Both the position numbers and the translations under genes were made by a program. Of a stretch of 6,644 bases of DNA, positions 1 to 5,817 are shown piece by piece. The stretch comes from Pseudomonadota bacterium. Lineage in GTDB: Bacteria > Pseudomonadota > Alphaproteobacteria > Rhizobiales > Beijerinckiaceae. The notes under the pieces are model-generated. The model made no database searches and was not told the origin of the DNA. It was given only the letters and a program-made list of their open reading frames with translations. Location: NCBI GenBank assembly GCA_023393655.1, contig JAEWKP010000229.1, forward strand, positions 1-6,644, given 5' to 3'. Every line of letters begins with the position of its first letter. Position 1 is the first letter of the stretch.

Positions 1-421
1 CGCGGTACTGGTCGCCATAGGCGTGGCGGCCGATCACGATCGGCTGGGTCCAGCCCGGCACGAGGCGCGGCACGTTCTTGCAGATGATCGGCTCGCGGAA
101 GATCACGCCGCCGAGGATGTTGCGGATCGTGCCGTTCGGCGACTTCCACATCGACTTCAGGTTGAATTCCTTCACGCGGCCCTCGTCCGGGGTGATGGTG
201 GCGCATTTCACCGCGACGCCATGCTTCTTGGTGGCGTTGGCGGCATCGATCGTGACCTGATCATCGGTCGCGTCGCGGTTCTCGACCGAGAGGTCGTAAT
301 AGTCGAGCTCGAGATCCAGATACGGGAAGATCAGGGTGTCCTTGATCTTCTGCCAGATGATCCGGGTCATCTCGTCGCCGTCCATGTCGACGACCGGGTT
401 GGCGACCTTGATCTTGCTCAT
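1..421 (-). CDS. icd: NADP-dependent isocitrate dehydrogenase, N-terminal 140 residues (gene leaves the window)
   Basis: Oxidatively decarboxylates isocitrate to 2-oxoglutarate in the TCA cycle, reducing NADP; a cytosolic homodimer. The visible protein begins MSKIKVANPVVDMDGDEMTR and contains MWKSPNGTIRNILGG. The substrate-binding residues known from the eukaryote-like class II enzymes are all present at the same numbers as in human IDH1: T77, S94, N96, R100, R109 and R132. This places it in the roughly 400-residue class II group rather than the E. coli Icd type. The ATG at 421-419 has an AGGGG Shine-Dalgarno sequence at 433-429, seven bases upstream. Roughly the last two thirds of the gene lie beyond base 1. 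It is divergent from the exported-protein gene. The intergenic region holds a GC-rich dyad (471-485); I could not identify an icd promoter. Identification is secure. Confidence 0.96.
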   Translation of the reverse strand, partial: MSKIKVANPVVDMDGDEMTRIIWQKIKDTLIFPYLDLELDYYDLSVENRDATDDQVTIDAANATKKHGVAVKCATITPDEGRVKEFNLKSMWKSPNGTIRNILGGVIFREPIICKNVPRLVPGWTQPIVIGRHAYGDQYR

Positions 422-470
422 GCGATGACCCCTGTTCTCTCCAGATAGAACGATCCTGGGCCGGCTTCTG

Positions 471-485
471 GCCGCGGCCCGCGGC
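471..485. repeat. GC-rich 7-1-7 inverted repeat in the icd upstream region
   Basis: GCCGCGG and CCGCGGC flank a single C, so CCGCGG occurs twice seven bases apart. It lies 50 bases upstream of the icd start, within the icd leader or promoter region. It could be an operator-like dyad, but in DNA this GC-rich such palindromes also arise by chance. No regulator is implied by the sequence alone. Confidence 0.25.
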
Positions 486-599
486 TGGGTCGCTTCCTAG
501 CTCGTTAGAGCCGGCGGGGGAAGCGCGGCTTTCGGGCAATCTCATGCAACAATGATTATGCTGCATTGCCGCAAAATCGGCACCTTCCCGGCCTAGCCT

Positions 600-627
600 G
601 TCCTGCCGCTCGTCATAGCGACAGGAC
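600..627 (+). promoter_or_regulatory. Hairpin overlapping the Shine-Dalgarno sequence of the exported-protein gene
   Basis: GTCCTGCCGCT (600-610) and AGCGACAGGAC (617-627) are complementary at 10 of 11 positions around a 6-base loop, with one C-A mismatch. The right arm contains ACAGGA (621-626), the only plausible Shine-Dalgarno sequence for the GTG start at 635. If folded in the mRNA, the stem would hide the ribosome binding site. The pairing is seen directly; a regulatory role is inferred. Confidence 0.4.
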
Positions 628-634
628 GAACGAC

Positions 635-1456
635 GTGTTCCGCTTCATTCACGACCTCCGCGCCGGCCTCCAGCCGGCCGCGATCCTTCTCGCGGCGACG
701 CTCAGTCCCGCCTTGGCCTCGACGCCGATCACGGCCGAGGAAACACCGACCACTCCGTTGCCCGTCCCGCGCGGTGCGCTGATCGACCCCGATGCCGACG
801 CGATGGCGGCCCCGGCACTCGCCTCCGATGACCCCGATGCCCTTGTCTTCGATCCGGGACTGGCCGCGCTCGGCCGTGCGGCAGCGGCGTCCGGCGCCCA
901 TCTGCGGGCGCGCGCGCCGATCCCCGTCGACATCATCCGCAAGGGCTTCGCCGCGCGCCAGACCATGACCAGCGCGGCGCAGGACCGCTCCGTCGGCTTC
1001 AAGCTCGGACGGGACATCTTCTCGCTCTCGACCACGCTCTCCGATCCGGCGAGCGTCGGTGCGACGCGCGACGCGGAACTGCGCTGGCGGCTGGTCAAGC
1101 CGGCCGTTGCCGGGAAGGGCTTCATCTGGAGTTTCGCGACCGGCGGCGGCGGCTCGCTCTACGGCAATCCCGAACAGACCGGCGAGGCCGTGATCGGCTA
1201 CCGGCAGGAATTGTTCCCGCATCTCACCCTGACCTCCCGGCTCGCCATGGCTGGCAATTACGTTTTCGCGCCGGGCGACGGCTTCCACACGGCATTCACG
1301 CCGGAGATGAAGCTCTCGGTCGATCTCGCCAAACTCGCCGACCTGCCCTGGCAGACTTCCTTCGACCTGACGCTGGCGCGCAAGGTGCCGCTCGTCGCCA
1401 GCGATTTCGAGACGCAGGGCCGGGCCTTGCTCTCCTTCAAATACAAGTGGGACTGA
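635..1456 (+). CDS. Exported hypothetical protein with a beta-strand-rich C-terminal domain
   Basis: I do not recognise this 273-residue protein. With GTG at 635 as the start, the N-terminus reads as a signal peptide: a charged segment (RFIHDLR), a hydrophobic core at about residues 12-28 (AAILLAATLSPALA) and a likely cut after ALA28. An upstream ATG in frame at 566 would bury the signal behind 23 residues, so GTG is preferred; ACAGGA lies eight bases upstream. Residues 30-60 are Thr/Pro/Ala-rich and probably disordered. Residues 118-273 alternate polar and hydrophobic residues in several short stretches (GFKLGRDIFSLSTTLSD, AELRWRLV, LTLTSRLAMA, QTSFDLTLARK). The protein ends with aromatics, LLSFKYKWD, as beta-barrel or envelope proteins often do. 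A periplasmic or outer-membrane location is likely; function is unknown. A terminator-like hairpin follows directly, so it is probably a single-gene unit. Confidence 0.75.
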   Translation: MFRFIHDLRAGLQPAAILLAATLSPALASTPITAEETPTTPLPVPRGALIDPDADAMAAPALASDDPDALVFDPGLAALGRAAAASGAHLRARAPIPVDIIRKGFAARQTMTSAAQDRSVGFKLGRDIFSLSTTLSDPASVGATRDAELRWRLVKPAVAGKGFIWSFATGGGGSLYGNPEQTGEAVIGYRQELFPHLTLTSRLAMAGNYVFAPGDGFHTAFTPEMKLSVDLAKLADLPWQTSFDLTLARKVPLVASDFETQGRALLSFKYKWD

Positions 1457-1463
1457 CCGGCGT

Positions 1464-1484
1464 GGCCGCCATCGCATGGCGGCC
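1464..1484 (+). terminator. Terminator-like hairpin after the exported-protein gene
   Basis: GGCCGCCAT and ATGGCGGCC form a perfect 9-bp stem around a CGC loop, starting eight bases after the stop codon at 1454-1456. No T-run follows, so it is not a textbook intrinsic terminator, but its position and strength suggest termination or protection of the mRNA 3' end. Confidence 0.5.
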
Positions 1485-1533
1485 TGCATCATGCTGCCTT
1501 CCCCGGGGGCGCGGAGCGCTCTAGCTTCGCTCC

Positions 1534-2271
1534 ATGACAAATCCGACTTCGACCAAATTCGCTCTCGTCACCGGCGGCACCCGCGGCATCGGCGCCGGCG
1601 CCGCGCTTGCCCTGGCACAAGCCGGCTACGAGGTGCTTGCCACCGGCCTGACCGTGGAGGAGGTGGCGGCGGCGCCGGCCCATCCCGCCATCCGCCATGC
1701 CCGGCTCGACGTGACCCGCGACGCCGAGGTCGCCGCTATCGTCGCGACCAGCCCGCGTCTCGACGCGCTGGTGAACTGCGCCGGCATGATCCAGCGCGGC
1801 GGCAAGGAATTCGAGATCGAGGCCTTCCGCCTGACCATCGAGGTCAATCTCAACGGCACGATGCGGATGTGCCTCGCGGCGAAGGACAAGCTCGCCGCCA
1901 AGAGCGCGGACAAGACCGGCGGTGCCATCGTCAACATCGCCTCGATGCTGACCTTCCACGGCTCGCCCTTCGCGCCGGGCTATGCCGCCTCCAAGGGTGG
2001 CATCGGCCAGCTCACCAAGTCGCTCGGCGCCGCCTGGGCGCAGGACGGCATCCGCGTCAACGCCGTGGCGCCAGGCTGGATCGAGACCGAGCTGACCCGC
2101 CCGCTGGTCGAGGATGCCGAACGCTCGGCGCCGATCCTCGCCCGCACGCCGATGGGCCGCTGGGGCAATCCCGGCGATGTCGGCGGCGCCATCGCCTTCC
2201 TGCTCTCGGACGCGGCCCAGTTCGTCACCGGCGCGATCCTGCCGGTCGATGGCGGCTATCTCGCGGTCTAG
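1534..2271 (+). CDS. Short-chain dehydrogenase/reductase (SDR), classical type
   Basis: A 245-residue NAD(P)-dependent oxidoreductase of the classical SDR family, at that family's usual size of about 250. In order, it shows the nucleotide-binding glycine motif TGGTRGIG (13-20), LDV (58-60, adenine-ring contact), NCAG (81-84, a variant of NNAG), and the catalytic tetrad N105, S137 (IVNIAS), Y150 and K154 (YAASK). PGWIETELT (180-188) and a C-terminal VDGGY (238-242) complete the pattern. No acidic or basic residue at the end of strand 2 (LATGLT) settles NAD versus NADP. The substrate cannot be read from the sequence; sugar-acid and hydroxy-acid dehydrogenases and 3-oxoacyl reductases share this form. 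The ATG at 1534 keeps the Rossmann fold intact but lacks a clear Shine-Dalgarno sequence. The cupin gene follows 89 bases downstream on the same strand, so the two may be co-transcribed and act on related compounds. Confidence 0.93.
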   Translation: MTNPTSTKFALVTGGTRGIGAGAALALAQAGYEVLATGLTVEEVAAAPAHPAIRHARLDVTRDAEVAAIVATSPRLDALVNCAGMIQRGGKEFEIEAFRLTIEVNLNGTMRMCLAAKDKLAAKSADKTGGAIVNIASMLTFHGSPFAPGYAASKGGIGQLTKSLGAAWAQDGIRVNAVAPGWIETELTRPLVEDAERSAPILARTPMGRWGNPGDVGGAIAFLLSDAAQFVTGAILPVDGGYLAV

Positions 2272-2360
2272 GAAAGTGATTCCGGGCCAACGGCTTGAGC
2301 CGGAAACCTGAATCGAATTGCAACCGCTTTGAATCAGAACATCAGCACGGGAGAGACGCC

Positions 2361-2906
2361 ATGAACCCGACGAGCCCGATACCCGTCGCGGCCACGCAGG
2401 AGGAGCGCTGGACGCCCTATCGCCACCCTCAGCCGAAGGAATCACCGCCGGAGCTGATCGTCCCGAACGTGATCCCGACCGACGAGCGCGTCTGGGTTCC
2501 GGTCGACGACAACGTCTGGTTCCGTCCCCTGCTCTTCTGCGTCTCGCGCGGCTATTGGATGAACCTGCTCAAGGTCCGCCGCGCCGGCGTGCTCTCGCGC
2601 CATCGCCATCCGCTGCCGGTCCATGGCTACGTATTGAAGGGTCAATGGCGCTATCTGGAGCATGACTGGGTCGCGACCGAGGGCTCCTATGTCTACGAGG
2701 CGCCCGGCGAGACCCACACGCTGGTGGTCGATCCCGAGACGGAAGAGATGATCACCATGTTCCAGGTCAACGGCGCGATGATCTATGTCGACCCGGACGG
2801 CAAATGCCTCGGCTATGACGACACCTTCACCCGCATCGACAAGTGCCGCGCGCATTACGCGCAGAACGGTCTCGGCGCGGACTATGTCGATCAATTCATT
2901 CGCTGA
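2361..2906 (+). CDS. Cupin, 2,4'-dihydroxyacetophenone dioxygenase family
   Basis: A 181-residue single-domain cupin resembling 2,4'-dihydroxyacetophenone dioxygenase, a non-haem iron enzyme that cleaves the bond between the two oxygenated side-chain carbons of an aryl ketone; the length matches the family (about 180). Cupin motif 1 lies around residues 76-94 (GVLSRHRHPLPVHGYVLKG) and motif 2 around 113-119 (EAPGETH). H81, H83 and H119 are the likely metal ligands, with E100 nearby; from memory these sit at positions equivalent to the iron ligands of the characterised enzyme. The ATG at 2361 follows GGGAGAG at 2349-2355; an alternative start at 2295 would add 22 low-complexity residues and has no such site. 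It is downstream of the SDR gene on the same strand and convergent with fliX. No other aromatic-degradation gene is visible, so the true substrate is open. Confidence 0.85.
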   Translation: MNPTSPIPVAATQEERWTPYRHPQPKESPPELIVPNVIPTDERVWVPVDDNVWFRPLLFCVSRGYWMNLLKVRRAGVLSRHRHPLPVHGYVLKGQWRYLEHDWVATEGSYVYEAPGETHTLVVDPETEEMITMFQVNGAMIYVDPDGKCLGYDDTFTRIDKCRAHYAQNGLGADYVDQFIR

Positions 2907-2913
2907 CGTTTCC

Positions 2914-3011
2914 CGTCATGGTCGGGCTTGCCCCGACCATCCATGTCTGCGCTTCGCTGATCGAATGCCCTGCTCAAGACGTGGCGGCTCGCCATAAGGG
3001 CGAGCATGACG
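2914..3011. repeat. REP-like palindromic intergenic element with inverted ends
   Basis: The element starts CGTCATG (2914-2920) and ends with the inverse, CATGACG (3005-3011); the terminal 13-mers match at 10 of 13 positions in inverse orientation. Inside the left end, ATGGTCGGG (2918-2926) pairs with CCCGACCAT (2932-2940) around CTTGC. Near the right end GCTCGCC (2987-2993) pairs with GGCGAGC (2999-3005). Such composite palindromic units are common between genes in Rhizobiales. Lying between the convergent cupin and fliX genes, the hairpins may also stop transcription from both sides. Confidence 0.65.
2918..2940. terminator. Stem-loop between convergent genes, possible bidirectional terminator
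   Basis: A perfect 9-bp stem with a 5-base loop starts 12 bases after the cupin stop codon. It is near-symmetric on the two strands and has no T-run. It is part of the REP-like repeat, so termination would be a secondary role. Confidence 0.4.
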
Positions 3012-3024
3012 CCCTGAGGCTGCC

Positions 3025-3432
3025 TCAGCGCTTCAGCTTCGCCAGCTCCACCGCGGCGCGCAGTTCGATATGCGCCAGAACCTCGTCGAGCCGAGGATCG
3101 TCGGTGGTCTCGCGCCTGAGCGCCAGCGACGTGCGCAGCCGCTCCAGTTCCGACGGCAGAATCCGGCCGGAGAGCAGCGCCGCCTTCAGCCGGTCGAGCC
3201 CGTCGAGCAGGTCATGCCCGCGCCTGGCCTGCCGGCGCTTGCGCTCCTGCGAATCCTCCTGCGCCAGGACGGCGAGCAGCGTATCGAGCGGCCCGGCCGC
3301 GCTGACGCCGCTGCTGCGGGTCGCGGTGACGGAATCCTGCGTCGGAAGCGTGAAGGCGGCGCCGCTCGAGCGCCTCGCGGAACTGGCCGGGCCGGCATTC
3401 GAAACGGGCGCGCGCTGGTCGATCCTGATCAT
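3025..3432 (-). CDS. fliX: Flagellar assembly regulator FliX
   Basis: FliX is a membrane-associated alphaproteobacterial protein that couples early flagellar assembly to late gene expression by controlling the sigma-54 activator FlbD (known from Caulobacter). This 135-residue protein has the family's length and layout. It has a basic, Ser/Ala-rich variable N-terminus (1-47). A helical middle includes GPLDTLLAVLAQ (47-58) and a very basic run ERKRRQARR (63-71). The conserved C-terminus is helical, with LDGLDRLKAALLSGRI (76-91) and DDPRLDEVLAHIELRAAVEL (111-130). The ATG at 3432-3430 is preceded by an ACGAGG-type Shine-Dalgarno sequence. It is divergent from flgI, the arrangement I recall in Caulobacter, and a CtrA-like box lies about 43 bases upstream. 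That fits FliX as an early, cell-cycle-controlled gene. Identification rests on the C-terminal pattern and this context. Confidence 0.9.
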   Translation of the reverse strand: MIRIDQRAPVSNAGPASSARRSSGAAFTLPTQDSVTATRSSGVSAAGPLDTLLAVLAQEDSQERKRRQARRGHDLLDGLDRLKAALLSGRILPSELERLRTSLALRRETTDDPRLDEVLAHIELRAAVELAKLKR

Positions 3433-3474
3433 CGGCGGCCTCGTGAAGGGTTAATGAAACCTTGTCGGAAGACG

Positions 3475-3490
3475 GTTAACAGCCGGTAAA
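3475..3490 (-). promoter_or_regulatory. Near-consensus CtrA box upstream of fliX
   Basis: Read on the minus strand towards fliX this is TTTA-N7-TTAAC, 8 of 9 defined positions of the CtrA consensus TTAA-N7-TTAAC. It ends 43 bases before the fliX start, so a box near -35 would leave a short leader. CtrA control of fliX is known in Caulobacter; binding here is inferred. Confidence 0.45.
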
Positions 3491-3495
3491 CGACC

Positions 3496-3519
3496 CGGCA
3501 GAAACTGCCGCCCCGGCAG
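3496..3519. promoter_or_regulatory. Three-half-site CGGCAG array, candidate FlbD enhancer
   Basis: CGGCAG (3496-3501), AAA, then CTGCCG (3505-3510) form a perfect 6-3-6 inverted repeat. A third CGGCAG follows at 3514-3519, 18 bases after the first. The array is centred about 120 bases upstream of the predicted sigma-54 transcription start of flgI, the distance expected of an activator site that works by DNA looping. FlbD is the obvious candidate because FliX is encoded next door. Assignment to FlbD is inference. Confidence 0.5.
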
Positions 3520-3604
3520 GAAGCGCAGGTTCAGCCAGAGCCTTCCGAGCATGAGGCCGAACTGCAAAGGACTGACAAACAAGGCTTTTCAAATTCGAGC
3601 GGTT

Positions 3605-3620
3605 TGGCACGCCACTCGCA
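3605..3620 (+). promoter_or_regulatory. Sigma-54 (-24/-12) promoter of the flgI operon
   Basis: TGGCACG-CCAC-TCGCA matches the sigma-54 consensus TGGCACG-N4-TTGCW at 11 of 12 defined positions. The invariant GG (3606-3607) and GC (3618-3619) are ten bases apart. Transcription should start near 3631, about 29 bases before the flgI ATG at 3660. That excludes the in-frame GTG at 3630 as start codon. Confidence 0.85.
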
Positions 3621-3659
3621 AGGGCCCAAGTGAGTTCAACCACCTCCGGTGCCAGACGC

Positions 3660-4793
3660 ATGTTCAGCAACCCCGCCCTGAAGACGCTGCTGAAGCCGCT
3701 GGCCGCTCTGCTGGCCGTGGTCGTCGGCCTGTCGTCGCAGCCGGTGTTCGCGCTCTCGCGCATCAAGGACCTCGCCTCGGTCGAGGGCGTGCGCACCAAC
3801 CAGTTGCTCGGCTACGGCATCGTCGTCGGCCTGAACGGCACCGGCGACACCCTCAACAACACGCCCTTCACCAAGCAGTCGCTGCAGGCGATGCTGGAGC
3901 GTCTCGGCGTCAACACCCGCGGCGCCAACATGCGCACCGCCAACGTCGCCGCCGTGATGGTGACCGCCAACCTGCCGCCCTTCGCCACCCAGGGCACCCG
4001 CGTCGACGTCACCGTCTCCGCCATGGGCGACGCCAAGTCGCTGCAGGGCGGCACCCTCCTGGTCACGCCGCTGCTCGGCGCCGATGGCGAGGTCTATGCG
4101 GTGTCGCAGGGTCCGGTTGCGATTTCCGGCTTCTCGGCCGAGGGCGAGGCCAGCAAGATCACCCGCGGGGTGCCGACCGTCGGCCGCATCGCCAATGGCG
4201 GCGTCGTCGAGCGCGAGATCGACTTCGCGCTGAACAAGCTCCAGACGCTGCGCCTGTCGCTGCGCAATCCCGACCTGACCACCGCGCGCCGCATGGCCGC
4301 CGCGATCAACGAATTCGTCGGCGGCGACTCGGCCGAGCCGACCGATCCTTCGACCGTGGCCTTGCAGATTCCGGCCCGCTTCAAGGGCAACATGATCAAG
4401 CTGCTCACCGATATCGAGCAGTTGCGCGTCGAGCCCGACCAGCTCGCCCGCATCGTCATCGACGAGCGCTCCGGCATCATCGTCATGGGCAAGGACGTCC
4501 GCGTCTCCACGGTGGCCGTGGCGCAGGGCAATCTCACCGTCACGATCAGCGAGCAGCCGCAGGTCTCCCAGCCAGAGCCCTTCTCCCGCGGCCAGACCGT
4601 CGTGACGCCCCGGACCAACGTCAAGGTCGATACCGGCGGCGGCAACAAGCTCGCTCTGGTCAAGGAAAGCGTGACGCTGGCCGAGCTGGTCGACGGTCTC
4701 AATGCGCTGGGCATCGGCCCGCGCGATCTGATCTCCATTCTCCAGGCCATCAAGTCGGCAGGCGCGCTGCAGGCCGAAATCGAGGTGATGTAA
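3660..4793 (+). CDS. flgI: Flagellar P-ring protein FlgI
   Basis: FlgI forms the P-ring, the periplasmic bushing around the flagellar rod in the peptidoglycan layer. This 377-residue protein has the family's length. It starts with a signal peptide (hydrophobic core about 14-26, likely cut after VFA31), followed by the hallmark mature start SRIKDLASVEGVRTNQLLGYG (33-53) and GLNGTGD (57-63). Further family signatures are NVAAVMVTANLPPFA (95-109), SAMGDAKSLQGGTLL (120-134) and a C-terminal LVDGLNALGIGPRDLISILQ stretch. The ATG at 3660 is chosen because it gives a proper signal peptide and lies downstream of the predicted sigma-54 transcription start; its Shine-Dalgarno sequence is weak. The stop codon TAA overlaps the next start (TAATG). 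It leads an operon with the rod-binding and FlgN-like genes and is probably activated by FlbD under FliX control. Confidence 0.97.
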   Translation: MFSNPALKTLLKPLAALLAVVVGLSSQPVFALSRIKDLASVEGVRTNQLLGYGIVVGLNGTGDTLNNTPFTKQSLQAMLERLGVNTRGANMRTANVAAVMVTANLPPFATQGTRVDVTVSAMGDAKSLQGGTLLVTPLLGADGEVYAVSQGPVAISGFSAEGEASKITRGVPTVGRIANGGVVEREIDFALNKLQTLRLSLRNPDLTTARRMAAAINEFVGGDSAEPTDPSTVALQIPARFKGNMIKLLTDIEQLRVEPDQLARIVIDERSGIIVMGKDVRVSTVAVAQGNLTVTISEQPQVSQPEPFSRGQTVVTPRTNVKVDTGGGNKLALVKESVTLAELVDGLNALGIGPRDLISILQAIKSAGALQAEIEVM

Positions 4794-5149
4794 TGACTGT
4801 TGCCCTCGCGCTTCCCGCCGCGAATCTCGCCCTCGGCGTCGCCGGCAAGGTCGCCAGCGGCATCGCCGATGCGCTCGACCCGGCCAAGGCCAAGGCCAAG
4901 AAGCAGGCCGACGATTTCGAGACCATGTTCCTCGAGCAGATGACCGAGAAGCTCTTCGCCAGCGAAGGCACCGAAGGCCCGCTCGGCGAGAACGGCACCG
5001 GCGGCGGCATCTGGCGCTCGCAACTCACGCAAGCATACGCCAAGCAGATCCAGCAGGCCGGCGGCATCGGCCTCTCCAACCAGATCATGCGCGACCTGAT
5101 CAATCTCCAGGAACAGGCCGCGGGCGGAGTCCAGAATGCCGGTCGCTAA
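4793..5149 (+). CDS. Rod-binding protein (FlgJ N-domain / CheL-like)
   Basis: A 118-residue protein equivalent to the N-terminal, rod-capping half of FlgJ, without the muramidase domain found in enterobacterial FlgJ; Caulobacter calls its version CheL. It is expected to help rod assembly in the periplasm. The family core is visible: KKQADDFETMFLEQMTEKLF (36-55), then a Gly-rich loop (57-72), IWRSQLTQAYAKQI (73-86) and GIGLSNQIMRDLINLQ (91-106). Residues 1-25 are Ala-rich and not a classical signal peptide, in line with export through the flagellar apparatus. The ATG overlaps the flgI stop as TAATG, so translation is probably coupled. Lack of a peptidoglycan hydrolase domain implies that another enzyme clears the cell wall for the rod. 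The start is firm because of the overlap; the name varies between genomes, so no symbol is given. Confidence 0.9.
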   Translation: MTVALALPAANLALGVAGKVASGIADALDPAKAKAKKQADDFETMFLEQMTEKLFASEGTEGPLGENGTGGGIWRSQLTQAYAKQIQQAGGIGLSNQIMRDLINLQEQAAGGVQNAGR

Positions 5150-5624
5150 GCCTGTCCTCGACGAACGCCCCCGCATCGCCGACCCGCTTGGTGCCCGAGC
5201 CCTGATCGAAGCCGTCCTGGAGGCGCTCGGTGCCCTCTCGCATCTTGTCGGCGAGGAGACCGAGCTGGTCCGCGCCGGCCGCCTGCCGGAAGCCATGACG
5301 CGCGAGCCGCGCAAGACCGAGCTCGCCGGCATCTACATGCGCGGCGTCGAGCAGGTGAAGCTGAATGCCGTGGCTCTGGCCCGCTTCGTGCCGGGAGAGG
5401 TCAAGCGGCTGAAGGATGCCCATCACGCCTTCCAGGGCCTGATCGAGACCAACCAGATCGTGCTGGCCACGGCGCGCGCCGTTTCGGAATCGGTGGTTCG
5501 CGATCGCGCCGCCGATGCCAACAGGCCGATGCGGGCCAATGGCTACGGTCCGGCCGCGACCGTCGGCGCCGGTGTCTTCGCCCGTCCCAATTCCGGACCG
5601 CTGGTCGTCTCACGCCGGCTTTGA
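5136..5624 (+). CDS. FlgN/FlbY-like flagellar protein
   Basis: A 162-residue, largely helical protein of the FlgN-like group (Caulobacter FlbY), which in other bacteria chaperones hook-associated proteins in the cytoplasm before export. Visible features are a helical N-terminal half (19-49, LGARALIEAVLEALGALSHL onward), a family-like segment with E62, Y67 and K75 (KTELAGIYMRGVEQVK, 60-75), and a second helix pair at 79-121. The tail (128-162) is Gly/Pro-rich and probably disordered. The ATG at 5136 lies inside the last codons of the rod-binding gene, a 14-base overlap, with GGAG at 5126-5129. The two genes are therefore translationally coupled. A large imperfect hairpin 67 bases after the stop (5691-5722) may end the operon. 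The assignment rests on the helix pattern and on the gene order flgI, cheL, flbY; chaperone activity is inferred. Confidence 0.8.
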   Translation: MPVAKPVLDERPRIADPLGARALIEAVLEALGALSHLVGEETELVRAGRLPEAMTREPRKTELAGIYMRGVEQVKLNAVALARFVPGEVKRLKDAHHAFQGLIETNQIVLATARAVSESVVRDRAADANRPMRANGYGPAATVGAGVFARPNSGPLVVSRRL

Positions 5625-5690
5625 ACAGCTTCCGCTGGGAGAGGTTGGCTCCGGCTGAATGACGGCCCCGGCCAGCCCCTTGGTATATAA

Positions 5691-5722
5691 AGGGTTTATG
5701 CACCGGCTGCGCCGGAAACCCT
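5691..5722. terminator. Large bulged hairpin between the FlgN-like and FlaG-like genes
   Basis: AGGGTTT (5691-5697) pairs with AAACCCT (5716-5722), and inside it CCGGC (5703-5707) pairs with GCCGG (5711-5715) around TGC. The right side is continuous; the left side has a 5-base bulge (ATGCA). The 12-bp stem is followed by an A/T-rich stretch without a clean T-run. It could end the flgI operon. Alternatively it is a structured leader of the FlaG-like gene, 136 bases further on. The rest of 5625-5857 holds another small hairpin (5818-5833) and no promoter I trust. Confidence 0.45.
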
Positions 5723-5817
5723 AAAGATTTACCTAATTTCTTGACGCCGGATTCAATCTTTTCTGCCAATCCTTCCAGCCTCGGGTAGCACGTCCTGCTC
5801 CCGCTACCGGACGAGAG

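Noticed and set aside
593..1540. Long open frame on the minus strand across the exported-protein gene
   Set aside because: It is Arg/Gly/Glu-rich without any domain, typical of an antisense shadow in GC-rich DNA. The plus strand has a signal peptide and plausible start.
1489..2445. 318-residue minus-strand frame opposite the SDR gene
   Set aside because: The plus strand encodes a complete SDR with every catalytic residue; the antisense frame has no recognisable motif.
3520..3560. Sigma-54-like GG-N10-GC on the minus strand towards fliX (TGGCTGAACCTGCGCT)
   Set aside because: Only the invariant dinucleotides and few other positions match the consensus, and the CtrA-like box suits fliX better.
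3630..3659. GTG at 3630 as the flgI start
   Set aside because: It lies at or before the transcription start predicted from the sigma-54 promoter and would add ten residues ahead of the signal peptide.
3551..4792. Plus-strand frame overlapping flgI, in the frame of the rod-binding gene
   Set aside because: It is Arg/His-rich shadow sequence; only its last part, from 4793, is the real rod-binding gene.
4094..5332. 412-residue minus-strand frame opposite flgI and its followers
   Set aside because: It is Ser/Arg-rich and spans three clearly recognisable flagellar genes on the other strand.
5741..5769. TTGACG as a housekeeping -35 for the FlaG-like gene
   Set aside because: No acceptable -10 hexamer lies 16-18 bases downstream (TGCCAA is poor).
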